Shown here in pieces: positions 44,484-54,057 of a stretch of DNA of 64,000 bases. Source of the DNA: Myroides guanonis. Lineage in GTDB: Bacteria; Bacteroidota; Bacteroidia; Flavobacteriales; Flavobacteriaceae. The stretch spans positions 1 through 64,000 of the forward strand of contig NZ_FORU01000009.1 of NCBI RefSeq assembly GCF_900114085.1, read 5' to 3'. The notes beneath the pieces are model-generated. The model had not been told where the DNA came from and made no database searches. It saw nothing but the letters and a program-made list of their open reading frames with translations. The first letter of the stretch is position 1. Each line of letters opens with the position of its first letter. The position numbers were made by a program, and so were the translations under genes.

Positions 44484-44948
44484 TTAGTCGTTCTTAGTTT
44501 CAATGTCAGATTTCTCTTTTCTAACACCATATAAGTATAATGAATGATTGTGTATTTCAATGTTAAATACTTCTTCAATCGTTTTTTTTATTGTTTGAAT
44601 TCTTGGGTCACAAAATTCAATTACCTCCCCCGTATCGGTTAAAATGATATGGTCATGTTGTTTGTCAAAATATGACTTTTCGTAGTGCGCTTGATTTTGA
44701 CCGAATTGGTGTCTTCTCACCAAGGCACATTCTAATAGAAGTTCAATTGTATTATAAAGTGTCGCTCTACTAACCCGATAATTCTTATTCTTCATTTTGA
44801 TATATAGAGATTCAATATCAAAGTGATCTTCACTATCATATATTTCCTGTAAAATAGCATAGCGTTCTGGAGTTTTTCTATGTCCTCGCTCTTCTAAATA
44901 CTTAGTAAATACATTTTTAACTATTTCTTGGTTGTTCTGAGTTCCCAT
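44484..44948 (-). CDS. Fur-family transcriptional regulator
   Basis: A 154-residue winged-helix repressor of the ferric uptake regulator family. The N-terminal DNA-binding part (about 1-82) contains [14 protein letters not shown] and the recognition-helix region [13 protein letters not shown]. The C-terminal dimer and metal domain carries [15 protein letters not shown] (98-112), the usual metal site. The CxxC pairs that hold the structural zinc in many Fur proteins are absent; only C74 and C113 occur. It could be Fur, Zur or PerR. The TATATTTG element 20 bases upstream supports this start. purA follows. Confidence 0.9.
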   Translation of the reverse strand: MGTQNNQEIVKNVFTKYLEERGHRKTPERYAILQEIYDSEDHFDIESLYIKMKNKNYRVSRATLYNTIELLLECALVRRHQFGQNQAHYEKSYFDKQHDHIILTDTGEVIEFCDPRIQTIKKTIEEVFNIEIHNHSLYLYGVRKEKSDIETKND

Positions 44949-44968
44949 TTATCTTGATAATATTACTG

Positions 44969-44976
44969 CAAATATA
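44969..44976 (-). promoter_or_regulatory. -7 promoter element of the Fur-family/purA unit
   Basis: TATATTTG on the minus strand, 20 bases before the ATG at 44948. Confidence 0.5.
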
Positions 44977-45051
44977 AGGCTATTTTTTATTGTGATTATA
45001 GTTTTGAATTTAGAAATGTTTTAAATGAAAAAGTCTTCGATGAGCTATTCG

Positions 45052-47262
45052 TTAATTTGAACGTAAGACTTTGTCAACTCCTTCTATTTTCTTAATATTT
45101 AGTATCATTTTCTTAAGGACTGTATTGTTTGGAACGATTACTGTGATTTGACCATTAAAGACTCCTGCATTTTCACTTAAAGAAATACTTTTAATATTTA
45201 CACCCATAGAATTCGTGATAATTTTAGTTATTTGAGTTGTAAGACCTATAGAGTCTAAACCTGTGATCTTTATGGTAGCTTCAAAGTTTTCTTTTGAAGA
45301 ATCAACCCATTGTGCTTGTAGAATTCTATAAGCATAATTTGATTGTAAACTAATTGCATTTGGGCAATCGGCTCTATGAATTTTAATACCTTCATTAATA
45401 GTAACAAAACCAAAAACCTCATCACCAGGTATAGGATTACAACAACTAGCTAGTTTGTAATCTAGTTTTTCCTTTTCTTTTCCAAAAACTAACAAATCAA
45501 GATTAGATGAATCTTTAATAGATGTTATTTCTGAGTGAGGAGATGGGTGTCGCTTAATTGTTTTTTTGAAAAAATTAAAAAGTGAGTTGTTTCTTTGAGA
45601 AGCGTATTCTTTAAGCTGAGTATTATCTATAATACCAGCTCCAACTCTATAGAATAAATCCTGACTTGTTTTTAATCTAAATAGATTAACCATTTCATTT
45701 ATAGTCTTCTCATCTAAAGTTATTTTAAGATGGCGCAATTTTCGAATCAATTGTTCTTTACCCTCTTCTGCTATCTTCTTTGTGCTTTCATTGAGAACAT
45801 TTTTAATTTTATTTTTAGCCCTTGAAGTTGTTACATAATCAAGCCAGTTAACGTTTGGCTTTTGATGTTCAGAGGTGATAATTTCTACTTGATCTCCACT
45901 GTTTAATACATGATTTAGTGGTACTAACCGACCATTAACTCGTGTTCCTCGCGTGCGTAATCCAACTTCTGAGTGAATACTAAAAGCGAAATCTAAAGCG
46001 GTGGCGCCTTTAGGCAATGACTTTAACTCACCTTTGGGAGTAAATACATATATTTCTTTTGAATATAAGTTTAGTTTAAAATCTTCAACAAAGTCAACAG
46101 CATTGCTTTCCGCGCTTTCTAATGCTTCTTTAAGTTGATTTAACCAAATATCAAGACTATTTTCTTCATTAAAACCTTGCTTATATTTATAATGAGCTGC
46201 ATAACCTTTCTCGGCTATTTCATCCATACGTTCACTTCTAATCTGAATCTCAACCCATCGACCTTTTGGTCCCATTACAGTTATATGAAGTGCTTCATAA
46301 CCAGTCGACTTAGGGGCGGAAATCCAATCTCGTAATCTACTGGGGCTAGGTCTGTAAAAATCTGTTACTATAGAATAGATTTTCCAAGCAATAAATTTTT
46401 CTTCATGTTGAGATGATTTATAGATAATACGGATAGCAAACTTATCATATACTTCTTCAAATGTTACGTTTTGAGCTTTCATCTTTCTACGAATAGAATA
46501 GACGGATTTCGGCCTGCCTTTTAAGGTGTATTCAATACCTTCTTGATTCAGAGCATCTCTTAATACTGAGGAAGTCATTTCTATATAGGCCTCTTGTTCT
46601 TCCTTAGTTTCTTTCATCTTATCAACGATAGATTGATAAACTTCAGGTTCTGTGTATTTTAGTCCTAGATCTTCTAGTTTTGTCTTAATATTAAAAAGAC
46701 CTAAACGATGTGCTAAAGGAGCATAAATGTATAAAGTCTCCGATGCTATTTTAGCTTGTTTATAAGGAGCCATACTATCCATTGTTTGCATATTATGCAA
46801 ACGGTCAGCAATTTTAATTAGAATAACACGAACATCATCATTTAGAGTCAGTAGCATTTTTCTATAGTTTTCAGCTTGCATGGAGATGTGAGTATCTGGT
46901 TCAAGCATAGCCATTTTAGTAAGACCTTCTACAATTTGAGCTATTTTTGGATTAAACCATTTAGAAATTTGCTCAATAGTTATGTCAGTATCTTCTACCA
47001 CATCGTGCATTAAAGCTGCCGCAATAGAGGTCGGACCTAATCCAATTTCTGCTGCTACGATTTTAGCTACTGCTATGGGATGAAATATATAGGCTTCTCC
47101 AGACTTTCTTCGTTGATCTTTATGTGCCTCTACAGCAACATCAAAGGCTTTCCTTATTAATTTTTTGTCTTCATCTGTTAGTGTTTGATAACTAATGCGA
47201 AGTAGCTCTTTGTACTCTTGTGCAATAGCTTTATTTTCCTTTTCAATTTCTACCTCAGTCAT
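45052..47262 (-). CDS. rel: Bifunctional (p)ppGpp synthetase/hydrolase (Rel/SpoT)
   Basis: Master enzyme of the stringent response, making and degrading (p)ppGpp. The 736 residues carry the HD hydrolase domain with H61 and H86-D87 (MHDVVEDTD). The synthetase domain (about 240-360) has YDKFAIRIIY and DWISAPKSTGYEALH. A TGS domain (about 400-460, EIYVFTPKGELKSLPKGATALD), a conserved CCNPIPGDEV zinc-finger-like segment (about 608-617) and a C-terminal ACT domain (about 660-736) follow. Intact motifs suggest both activities. An eight-base C tract lies about 63 bases upstream of the ATG. Confidence 0.95.
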   Translation of the reverse strand: MTEVEIEKENKAIAQEYKELLRISYQTLTDEDKKLIRKAFDVAVEAHKDQRRKSGEAYIFHPIAVAKIVAAEIGLGPTSIAAALMHDVVEDTDITIEQISKWFNPKIAQIVEGLTKMAMLEPDTHISMQAENYRKMLLTLNDDVRVILIKIADRLHNMQTMDSMAPYKQAKIASETLYIYAPLAHRLGLFNIKTKLEDLGLKYTEPEVYQSIVDKMKETKEEQEAYIEMTSSVLRDALNQEGIEYTLKGRPKSVYSIRRKMKAQNVTFEEVYDKFAIRIIYKSSQHEEKFIAWKIYSIVTDFYRPSPSRLRDWISAPKSTGYEALHITVMGPKGRWVEIQIRSERMDEIAEKGYAAHYKYKQGFNEENSLDIWLNQLKEALESAESNAVDFVEDFKLNLYSKEIYVFTPKGELKSLPKGATALDFAFSIHSEVGLRTRGTRVNGRLVPLNHVLNSGDQVEIITSEHQKPNVNWLDYVTTSRAKNKIKNVLNESTKKIAEEGKEQLIRKLRHLKITLDEKTINEMVNLFRLKTSQDLFYRVGAGIIDNTQLKEYASQRNNSLFNFFKKTIKRHPSPHSEITSIKDSSNLDLLVFGKEKEKLDYKLASCCNPIPGDEVFGFVTINEGIKIHRADCPNAISLQSNYAYRILQAQWVDSSKENFEATIKITGLDSIGLTTQITKIITNSMGVNIKSISLSENAGVFNGQITVIVPNNTVLKKMILNIKKIEGVDKVLRSN

Positions 47263-47288
47263 ATATTAATTGTTGAAAACTTATGTAC

Positions 47289-47332
47289 TAAAAGTAGAAG
47301 AAAGAAATATAAAAAGCAAGTAAAGGGGGGGG
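47289..47332 (-). promoter_or_regulatory. Candidate rel promoter with an adjacent homopolymer tract
   Basis: TACTTTTA (47289-47296) is a near match to the -7 element, 26 bases before the rel ATG. The plus strand has eight consecutive G at 47325-47332, just beyond the expected -33 region. Confidence 0.35.
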
Positions 47333-47350
47333 ATATTTGAATAGCGCTCA

Positions 47351-47382
47351 AATAAAAAAACCGCTTATAAAGCGGTTTTTTT
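47351..47382. terminator. Terminator of the beta-barrel protein gene
   Basis: CCGCTT (47361-47366) pairs with AAGCGG (47370-47375) around three bases, with AAAAAAA before and TTTTTTT after. It lies downstream of the gene ending at 47401 on the minus strand. Confidence 0.85.
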
Positions 47383-47400
47383 ATTTGTTTAATTTTGTTC

Positions 47401-48063
47401 TTAGAATACGAAAAATACTCCAGCAGCCAATTGTAGATTACTACCTGGACCATTGTCAAGATTTTTCTTTCCGTATGCCTCTAGAGTTAATCCTAATCTA
47501 TTTACAATTCTATCTCTGGTATATACATAATCTCCAAATAAGCCAGTATCAGCTAACCAAATATTAACTCCACCTCCATAGTTGAAGGTCGGAAAGCTCT
47601 CACTATTTATTTCAGAGTATCCCATACCAACTCCGATGTATGGATCTACTATTGGGATTTGGAATAATCCACCAATACTATATTTAAAAGTACCGTCTAT
47701 AGATAATGCATTTAATTCATCATTGGTAATAAACCCTCCTACATTCTTTCCTTTTTCAATCTTATTCATTGAAAAACCAACTTCTACTGATAAATGATCA
47801 ATAAGTTTTCTTTCAATGGAAATTTTTGAAGGGTAAGGTAACATACTCCAATTCTCTGTATTCACTGGTTTCTCTTTATCGAAATTAGTATCCATAAAGT
47901 TTGTTTGTAAGTTAACTTTCCATTTATAGTCACTTGCAAACCTCTTGTGTTTAGCGATTTGAGCATTTGACTGAAAACCAAACACCATAAAGACAGCTAG
48001 TATAGCGTAACTCAATGATTTTCGTTTGTTTAGATTGAAATTAAAATTACTAAGTCTGTTCAT
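47401..48063 (-). CDS. Outer-membrane beta-barrel protein
   Basis: A 220-residue secreted protein. A long N-terminal region with a signal peptide (cleavage near SNAQ, about residue 35) precedes eight or so amphipathic strands. Examples are WKVNLQTNF, ISIERKLIDHLSVEVGFSMN, PYIGVGMGYSEIN, YGGGVNIWLADTGLFGDYVYT and NLQLAAGVFFVF. It resembles the barrel half of OmpA-type proteins of Flavobacteriaceae but has no peptidoglycan-binding domain. It is a single gene with its own terminator. Confidence 0.78.
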   Translation of the reverse strand: MNRLSNFNFNLNKRKSLSYAILAVFMVFGFQSNAQIAKHKRFASDYKWKVNLQTNFMDTNFDKEKPVNTENWSMLPYPSKISIERKLIDHLSVEVGFSMNKIEKGKNVGGFITNDELNALSIDGTFKYSIGGLFQIPIVDPYIGVGMGYSEINSESFPTFNYGGGVNIWLADTGLFGDYVYTRDRIVNRLGLTLEAYGKKNLDNGPGSNLQLAAGVFFVF

Positions 48064-48169
48064 ATTTATACAATTTTTGTAGGCTATTGTTGAATGTTAA
48101 ATAAAATTTAAAGTTTACCAAATTTAGATTAATTAATCTATATAGCAAATAAAAATTAAAATTTGTTTG

Positions 48170-49714
48170 TCATAAGTTGATTTCATTTAGACGAACGAAG
48201 TCTAAATCTTGGAAATCATAGCTAAAGTCTGTTAAAGGAGAAATCGCTTTCATTTTAAATCGATTGGACTTTGATTGAATATTTTCAAGATATAAAAACG
48301 CATCTGCGTTGAAATATCTATTAAACCATTTTATAGTAAACGTGTCTTTATCGTAGTACATAAGTTCACCTATTAATTGAGGAGAACGGTCTGATTTGAA
48401 GATGTATATGCCATTTTTTTTGAAAATAGATACACTTCCAAACCAATTATCTTTATATTTTCCGACCAAAGAATCCAATTGTTCAATGGCCTCTTTACTT
48501 TTGTTCGTAGCTTTTAACCAAACAGCATCTGTAATACTGTCAGCATTTTTTAGATTAGTATGACTTTTATCAAAATAGTCTTGATTAAAGTCAAAGTATG
48601 GTAAGCCTAAGTAATAGTTTTTGACAGTATTCGTTATTGCGCTAAAAGCATAACCAGACTGTTGATTAGTTAAAACAATTATTCCTAAATTCTCTTGAGG
48701 TAACAAGGTTATTTGAGTAACAATTCCCTCTAAACCACCAGTATGTGAAACTTGAAGTTTTCCTGATACGTCTGTAAGTTGCCAACCTAATCCATAAGCT
48801 TTGAATAATGAAAAGTAAGGAGAAATTGTTTGATTGGTCATCAATGTTTGAGGTGTCCACATTTCAGCGTGCTGTTTTTTTGAAAATATAATTTCATCAC
48901 CATTTTTACCAGCATTTAATTGCATTAATACCCATTTAGATAAATCATCCACATTGCTGTAGATCCCAGCAGCTGCGTCAAATATTGTATTGGTGTAGCG
49001 ATCAATTACTTGAAGCTTACCATCTATTGGTACATGTGGGTCTATTACATTAGATTTATCCACTAGTCTATTCCAATTACCAGCACTATTCGTCATATGT
49101 AGGGGGTCCATTATCTCTTTTTCTACAAATGAAGCCCAACTCATTCCGCTTACACGCTCTATAATCACACCTGCAATAATATACAGTAAATTGTCGTAGT
49201 CATATTTTGTCCTAAATGAAGACACGGGTTTTAAGAATTGTATATTGTGAATAATATCTTTGGAAGTAAAATTATGTCCATCGGGCCAGATCATTAAATC
49301 ACCTGCTCCCAAACCTAGACCACTTCGATGAGTTAATAGATCTCTGATAGTGAATTCTTGAGTAACATATTCGTTATACATTTTAAACTCAGGTATGTAT
49401 TCAATAACTTTGTCGTCCCAATTTAGTTTGTTCTGATCAATTAATATAGCCAGTGCAGCACTAGTAAATGCTTTACTGTTAGAAGCAATACCAAAATTAG
49501 TATAGATGTCTACCTTTTCTTGGTGTTTGATAGAACGTACTCCATAACCTTTAGAATGGATTACTTTTCCGTCTTTGACAACAGCAACTGCTATTCCTGG
49601 AACGTCAAAAAGTTCCATAGCTCTAAGAGTTACTTTATCTATTTCATTGTTGATTTCCTGAGAGTAGATTGAGGTAGAGACTAAAAAAATGCTATATAAA
49701 AACCAGTTTTTCAT
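48170..49714 (-). CDS. Serine hydrolase of the beta-lactamase/penicillin-binding family (class C-like)
   Basis: A 514-residue periplasmic hydrolase with a signal peptide (about 1-18). The three active-site motifs are S78-N-S-K81 (SxxK), Y173-D-N175 (YxN) and HTGG (about 328-331, replacing KTG). A smaller C-terminal beta domain (about 400-514, DUF3471-like) follows. Such proteins are usually peptidases or esterases rather than antibiotic-destroying enzymes. It begins three bases after the SpoU methyltransferase stop, at the end of the eight-gene operon. Confidence 0.88.
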   Translation of the reverse strand: MKNWFLYSIFLVSTSIYSQEINNEIDKVTLRAMELFDVPGIAVAVVKDGKVIHSKGYGVRSIKHQEKVDIYTNFGIASNSKAFTSAALAILIDQNKLNWDDKVIEYIPEFKMYNEYVTQEFTIRDLLTHRSGLGLGAGDLMIWPDGHNFTSKDIIHNIQFLKPVSSFRTKYDYDNLLYIIAGVIIERVSGMSWASFVEKEIMDPLHMTNSAGNWNRLVDKSNVIDPHVPIDGKLQVIDRYTNTIFDAAAGIYSNVDDLSKWVLMQLNAGKNGDEIIFSKKQHAEMWTPQTLMTNQTISPYFSLFKAYGLGWQLTDVSGKLQVSHTGGLEGIVTQITLLPQENLGIIVLTNQQSGYAFSAITNTVKNYYLGLPYFDFNQDYFDKSHTNLKNADSITDAVWLKATNKSKEAIEQLDSLVGKYKDNWFGSVSIFKKNGIYIFKSDRSPQLIGELMYYDKDTFTIKWFNRYFNADAFLYLENIQSKSNRFKMKAISPLTDFSYDFQDLDFVRLNEINL

Positions 49715-49717
49715 GAT

Positions 49718-50512
49718 CTATTCAAAGTTACGTTGTCTTTTTGCTTCAAAAACCAATATAGCAGCAGCGACAGAAACATTCATCGAATCTATCTCTCCAC
49801 TCATCGGTATATTTATATTTTGAGAGCTTTCTTGTCTCCATAAAGAGGAAAGACCTGTTGCTTCAGTTCCCACCACTAGTGCAGTTGGGGTAGTGAAATC
49901 CTCTAAATGATAGGCATTTGAATCTTGAAGAGTTGCACTGTAGATTGATATTCCTTTATCTTTTAAGAACTGTATCACTCTTTCTGTAGTGTCTAGTGCA
50001 ATTTGATTAGTAAATACACAGCCAACGCTAGAACGAATACTGTTCGGATTGTATAACTCTGTTTTTGGGTTTGCAATAATAACAGCATCTACTTTTGCAG
50101 CATCAGCTGTACGAAGAATAGCTCCAATATTACCTGGTTTTTCAAGTGCTTCGGCAATTAAAATAAGAGGGTTCTTACTAAGCTTTAAATCATCTAGAAA
50201 ATGTGTTTTTTGTTGAGCAACAGCAATAATTCCTTCAGTAGTATCTCTGTATGCTAATTTTTGATAAACATCTTTAGATATTTCTATAATTTCAGTGTGA
50301 TTTTCAACATATTGATTAATATCAATGTTATTCATGAATTCATTGCAATAAAGAATTGTAATTAATTCATAGCCACCTTTTTTGGCTAATTGAATTTCTC
50401 TTTGACCTTCAATTATAAAACTATTTGATTGTTTTCTGGCTTTAGCTTTTTCTTGAAGTTGCACTAAAGATTTAATGTAAGGATTCTGTACGCTTTCTAT
50501 TTTTTTTATCAT
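49718..50512 (-). CDS. SpoU/TrmH-family RNA 2'-O-ribose methyltransferase
   Basis: A trefoil-knot SAM enzyme that methylates the ribose of tRNA or rRNA; the exact target is unknown. From the ATG at 50512 it has 264 residues (MIKKIESVQNPYIKSLVQLQEKAKAR), with an N-terminal substrate-binding domain. The knot motifs are EALEKPGNIGAILRTADAAKVDAV, ALVVGTEATGLS and IPMSGEIDSMNVSVAAAILVFE. ATG 50512 is one base after the DUF58 stop; a start at 50527 would overlap the DUF58 gene. Confidence 0.9.
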   Translation of the reverse strand: MIKKIESVQNPYIKSLVQLQEKAKARKQSNSFIIEGQREIQLAKKGGYELITILYCNEFMNNIDINQYVENHTEIIEISKDVYQKLAYRDTTEGIIAVAQQKTHFLDDLKLSKNPLILIAEALEKPGNIGAILRTADAAKVDAVIIANPKTELYNPNSIRSSVGCVFTNQIALDTTERVIQFLKDKGISIYSATLQDSNAYHLEDFTTPTALVVGTEATGLSSLWRQESSQNINIPMSGEIDSMNVSVAAAILVFEAKRQRNFE

Positions 50513-50513
50513 T

Positions 50514-51845
50514 TTAAATGATGCCACGAGCTTTTATTTCTAAGTATTTATTTATGGTGTTTAGACTTAAATCTTCAGGATTAGTCAACACAGAATGTAT
50601 ACCAAATTTTTGAAGCTCATTAATAATTAATTTCTTGTCGTATATAAATTGTTCAGCTATCACTTTGTCAAAAATGTGTTCTGTTTTTGTAGCCCTTTTC
50701 GAGGTTAATTTTTTTAGTTCAGTATTCTCAAAAAACACTACTAATAACACGTGATTTCTCGACATAGCCCTAAGATAGGGGAGTTGCCTATGCATTCCTT
50801 CTATGGTCTCAAAATTAGTAAATAAAATCAATAAGGAACGATGTGAAATGGTATGTTTTATAGTTGCATATAATCTGCCGTAATCACTTTCAACGAAATT
50901 AGTGTCAATGCTGTAAAGCATTTCCATAATTTTCTGCATTTGTACTTTTTCAGAACTTAATGTTGCTAGGGTTTTTATTTTGTCAGAGTAAGTCATGACA
51001 CTAACCTTATCATTTTTTCTAAGAATTATATTTGATAGCGCTAAAGTGGCATTAATTGCATAGTCTAAAAGGTTCAATTCATTAAAAGGCATTTGCATAA
51101 CTCGTCCCTTGTCAATCAAAAGATAGATTGATTGTCTTGTCTCATCTTGATACTGGTTTACCATTAACTGGTTGTTTTTTGCGGTCGATTTCCAGTTGAT
51201 GGTTCTAATATCATCTCCAGAGACATAATTTTTAATTTGTTCAAATTCAAGCGTATGTCCAATTCGTCTGATTTTTTTGAAACCTAACGGTACTTTAGAA
51301 GTACTAAAAGTAAGAAGTTCTAATTGTTTCATTTGAATAAAAGAAGGGTAACAGGAAATTGAATTATCATCCGAAAAAACATAACGTCTACAAACTAATT
51401 TCAATGGAGATCCAATGTAGATGTTTAATTTTCCAAAATTATAAACTCCTCTAGCGGTTGGACGTAAAGTATGTTTTATAACATCAGAGGTGTATTTATT
51501 TAGCGTTTTCTCAATTGAGAAATTTCGATTTTGAAATTGGTATGGAATTTCATCTACTATTTCGCAAAATATTTTAAACGAATAATTGTTCCGTAATGTT
51601 ATTTCAATTGGGTTTTCATCCCCATTAGACAATCTCTTCGGAATAATTCTTTCAGCTAAAAAACCATTTTTACTGGAAACGAATAGAGATAAATAATCAA
51701 TTAAAACAATGGTGAAAAATATAAAAACAACTACCCAAATTCCTATATATAGTTTTGGTATAAAAAAAGAGATAATAAAAAGAAATATTATTGTTAGAAA
51801 ACAATAATAAAATCTTGGATATAGGTAGAGTTTTTTTATATGCAT
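50514..51845 (-). CDS. DUF58 domain protein
   Basis: A 443-residue membrane protein with two N-terminal helices (about 9-50). The DUF58 region follows, with YVSGDDIRTINWKSTAKNNQLMVNQY (about 206-231) and a von Willebrand A-like part (YLLIDKGRVMQMPF, then SVMTYSDK). The vWA-like MIDAS motif is degenerate: DxSxS is replaced by DKGR. DUF58 proteins accompany MoxR ATPases as their substrates or partners. It is 11 bases after the MoxR gene. Function in this phylum is open. Confidence 0.87.
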   Translation of the reverse strand: MHIKKLYLYPRFYYCFLTIIFLFIISFFIPKLYIGIWVVVFIFFTIVLIDYLSLFVSSKNGFLAERIIPKRLSNGDENPIEITLRNNYSFKIFCEIVDEIPYQFQNRNFSIEKTLNKYTSDVIKHTLRPTARGVYNFGKLNIYIGSPLKLVCRRYVFSDDNSISCYPSFIQMKQLELLTFSTSKVPLGFKKIRRIGHTLEFEQIKNYVSGDDIRTINWKSTAKNNQLMVNQYQDETRQSIYLLIDKGRVMQMPFNELNLLDYAINATLALSNIILRKNDKVSVMTYSDKIKTLATLSSEKVQMQKIMEMLYSIDTNFVESDYGRLYATIKHTISHRSLLILFTNFETIEGMHRQLPYLRAMSRNHVLLVVFFENTELKKLTSKRATKTEHIFDKVIAEQFIYDKKLIINELQKFGIHSVLTNPEDLSLNTINKYLEIKARGII

Positions 51846-51856
51846 GATTTGGCTAT

Positions 51857-52852
51857 TTACCTTGGTATATCAATGGTTTCAATAATTTGGTGAATTATCT
51901 CTTGTGCAGTTAGACCTTCCATCTCTCGTTCTGGGTTAACTACAATTCTGTGTTGCAAAACAGGAGTTGCAGCTTCTTTAATATCTTCAGGTGTAACGAA
52001 ATCTCTTCCATTTAATGCTGCAAATCCCTTAGAAGCGTTTAAGATAGCAAGGGAAGCACGTGGAGAAGCACCTAAAAATAAGTATGTATTATTTCGAGTG
52101 TTAAGAACAATTTTTGCGATATATTCAATAAGATTTTCTTCAATAAGAATTTTTTTAGTCAAATTTTGAAATTCAATTAAATCGAGAGGAGATAATATGC
52201 TTTTAACCTCGTCTAGTTTAGAAAGTTCTTCTCGAATATGTTCTCTTTTAAGGATTGAAATTTCTTCTTCTAAATTTGGGTAGTCAATGATGATTTTGAA
52301 AAGGAAGCGGTCTAGTTGGGCTTCTGGTAATCTATAAGTTCCTTCTTGTTCAATAGGATTTTGAGTTGCAATAGTTAGGAAAGGCTGTTTCATTTTATAA
52401 GTAATCCCATCCATGGTTACTTGGTTTTCTTCCATTACTTCAAAAAGCGCTGCTTGAGTTTTAGCAGGTGCTCTATTAATTTCGTCAATTAATATTAAAT
52501 TAGAGAATATTGGTCCTTTCTTGAACTCGAATTCTGAAGCTTTTATATTGAAGATGGAAGTTCCTAATATATCAGATGGCATTAAATCAGGGGTAAATTG
52601 GATTCTACTAAAATCAGTTGAGATGGTTTGTGAAAGCAATTTTGCAATTAGAGTTTTGGCAACCCCAGGAACTCCTTCAAGCAGAATGTGCCCTTTTACT
52701 AATAAAGCGACTAATAATTGGTCAATAATTTTATCTTGACCTACTATCACCTTTTGAATTTCTTGTTTTATTTCTGCGGTTTTGTTTTGTAACTTGCTCA
52801 AATCCAAACGAGATTCAAAATGTAATTCTTCTCTCTTTGCTTCGTTTTCCAT
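51857..52852 (-). CDS. MoxR-family AAA+ ATPase
   Basis: A chaperone-like ATPase, thought to insert metals or activate vWA-domain partners. It has Walker A GVPGVAKT, Walker B LILIDEINRAPAKTQAAL (about 123-140) and sensor/arginine motifs (ATQNPIEQEGTYRLPEAQLDRF). The C-terminal lid (SPRASLAILNASKGFAAL) is typical. Either ATG 52867 or 52852 could start it. The upper one lies inside the DUF4350 gene's last codons; the second begins MENEAKREEL just after its stop. It sits between the DUF4350 and DUF58 genes. Confidence 0.93.
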   Translation of the reverse strand: MENEAKREELHFESRLDLSKLQNKTAEIKQEIQKVIVGQDKIIDQLLVALLVKGHILLEGVPGVAKTLIAKLLSQTISTDFSRIQFTPDLMPSDILGTSIFNIKASEFEFKKGPIFSNLILIDEINRAPAKTQAALFEVMEENQVTMDGITYKMKQPFLTIATQNPIEQEGTYRLPEAQLDRFLFKIIIDYPNLEEEISILKREHIREELSKLDEVKSILSPLDLIEFQNLTKKILIEENLIEYIAKIVLNTRNNTYLFLGASPRASLAILNASKGFAALNGRDFVTPEDIKEAATPVLQHRIVVNPEREMEGLTAQEIIHQIIETIDIPR

Positions 52853-52857
52853 ATTAT

Positions 52858-54057
52858 TTAGTTCCATAATTTTTCCGTTGCTTGATTTAATTTTATTAGA
52901 AATTCCTCTTCTTTTACAATACTATTTGATTGGATGTATTTGACTATATTAATCCAATTTTGGATGTTTTTTCTATCTATACCTGATTTAGACTCAAATA
53001 CATCGATAAAATCAGAGTTTAATATGCGTGTATCTATTCTGTATTTCCTACGAATTTCTTCTAGTGTTTGGTTAATTTGTTTTTGCATAATTCCTTTATA
53101 ATCCTTTGTTTCAATATACAACCCAGAAATTGTCTTTGTAAATTCAACGGATGTATTCTTAACAGGATGAATAATGGGTATTATTCTTTGCTTTCTTTTA
53201 GCTGTAAAACAAATAAATACTATTAATCCAATTAAGAAGAAATACCATGACCATTTAAGACTTGGATTTGTTAAAATAAATCTTAATAATGAATATGATA
53301 CTGGTTCTGTTAAATCTGTTTTCTTAGCAACCCAATAAACATCATCAGTTTGAATGTAAGAAAGAATGTTTTCAACATAAAGATGATTGTTACTTTCTAA
53401 TAAGTTATAATTTGAAAAGGCAAGAGGTTGAGTGTGAAGATAGATAAGTCCATCACCAAAGGGTGCTTTCAAAAAGTTAGGCGCTGTTTTTTCACTAGTG
53501 TTTTGAAAACCTAAAACTTCATAATTTATTTTGTTTTTATCAGGAATATCAAAGCAATAATTGGTAAAAGCCCTTTTTAAATTAAAGCGTCCTTTAGATA
53601 AGTTTTGATTTGTTGTCCAAACGGAAAATGTATTCTCTTCTGGAACATAATGTTGATAGCTAGATAGACCTAAAGTATCAAGCAGGTTGTAATCAAATTG
53701 AGCAGAACTTATAAAAATTGAATTTCCTTTATTAGCTAAATTTAAAATTGTATCCATCATACTTTTGCTTAGATAAGCATCGTAATTTATGTAGAGAAAA
53801 CTAGATTTGACCAAACTGTCTTGATTCCAGTTTTTTAAGTAAGTATCTGAAAAGGAGCTAACATGATGAATCTTTTTTCCATTTAGTAAACCATCAATTT
53901 GTTGGTCGAATATATAGAGTCCAAAAGGTTTTTTACTATTGATTGACATACTAGTGTCATGCCAGTCAATGCGCTTTGGTTTGCTCCATTCCAATCCAAT
54001 AATCAGGATGAGTACAGCAACAAATAAGCCGACATATTTAACTAGTGTACGATTCAT
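52858..54057 (-). CDS. DUF4350 domain membrane protein
   Basis: A 399-residue protein with an N-terminal helix (about 8-25) and a large extracytoplasmic domain of the glutamine-amidotransferase-like DUF4350 type (KKPFGLYIFDQQIDGL, then FISSAQFDYNLLDTLGLS). A second helix near 268-287 (WSWYFFLIGLIVFICF) and a cytoplasmic tail follow. Its ATG overlaps the end of the DUF4129 gene by four bases. It belongs to the SpoIIM-MoxR-DUF58 operon; function unknown. Confidence 0.85.
   Translation of the reverse strand: MNRTLVKYVGLFVAVLILIIGLEWSKPKRIDWHDTSMSINSKKPFGLYIFDQQIDGLLNGKKIHHVSSFSDTYLKNWNQDSLVKSSFLYINYDAYLSKSMMDTILNLANKGNSIFISSAQFDYNLLDTLGLSSYQHYVPEENTFSVWTTNQNLSKGRFNLKRAFTNYCFDIPDKNKINYEVLGFQNTSEKTAPNFLKAPFGDGLIYLHTQPLAFSNYNLLESNNHLYVENILSYIQTDDVYWVAKKTDLTEPVSYSLLRFILTNPSLKWSWYFFLIGLIVFICFTAKRKQRIIPIIHPVKNTSVEFTKTISGLYIETKDYKGIMQKQINQTLEEIRRKYRIDTRILNSDFIDVFESKSGIDRKNIQNWINIVKYIQSNSIVKEEEFLIKLNQATEKLWN

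Noticed and set aside
48170-49714. Antibiotic-resistance beta-lactamase
   Set aside because: The SxxK, YxN and HTGG set with a DUF3471-like end is typical of general serine hydrolases. Nothing indicates beta-lactam hydrolysis.
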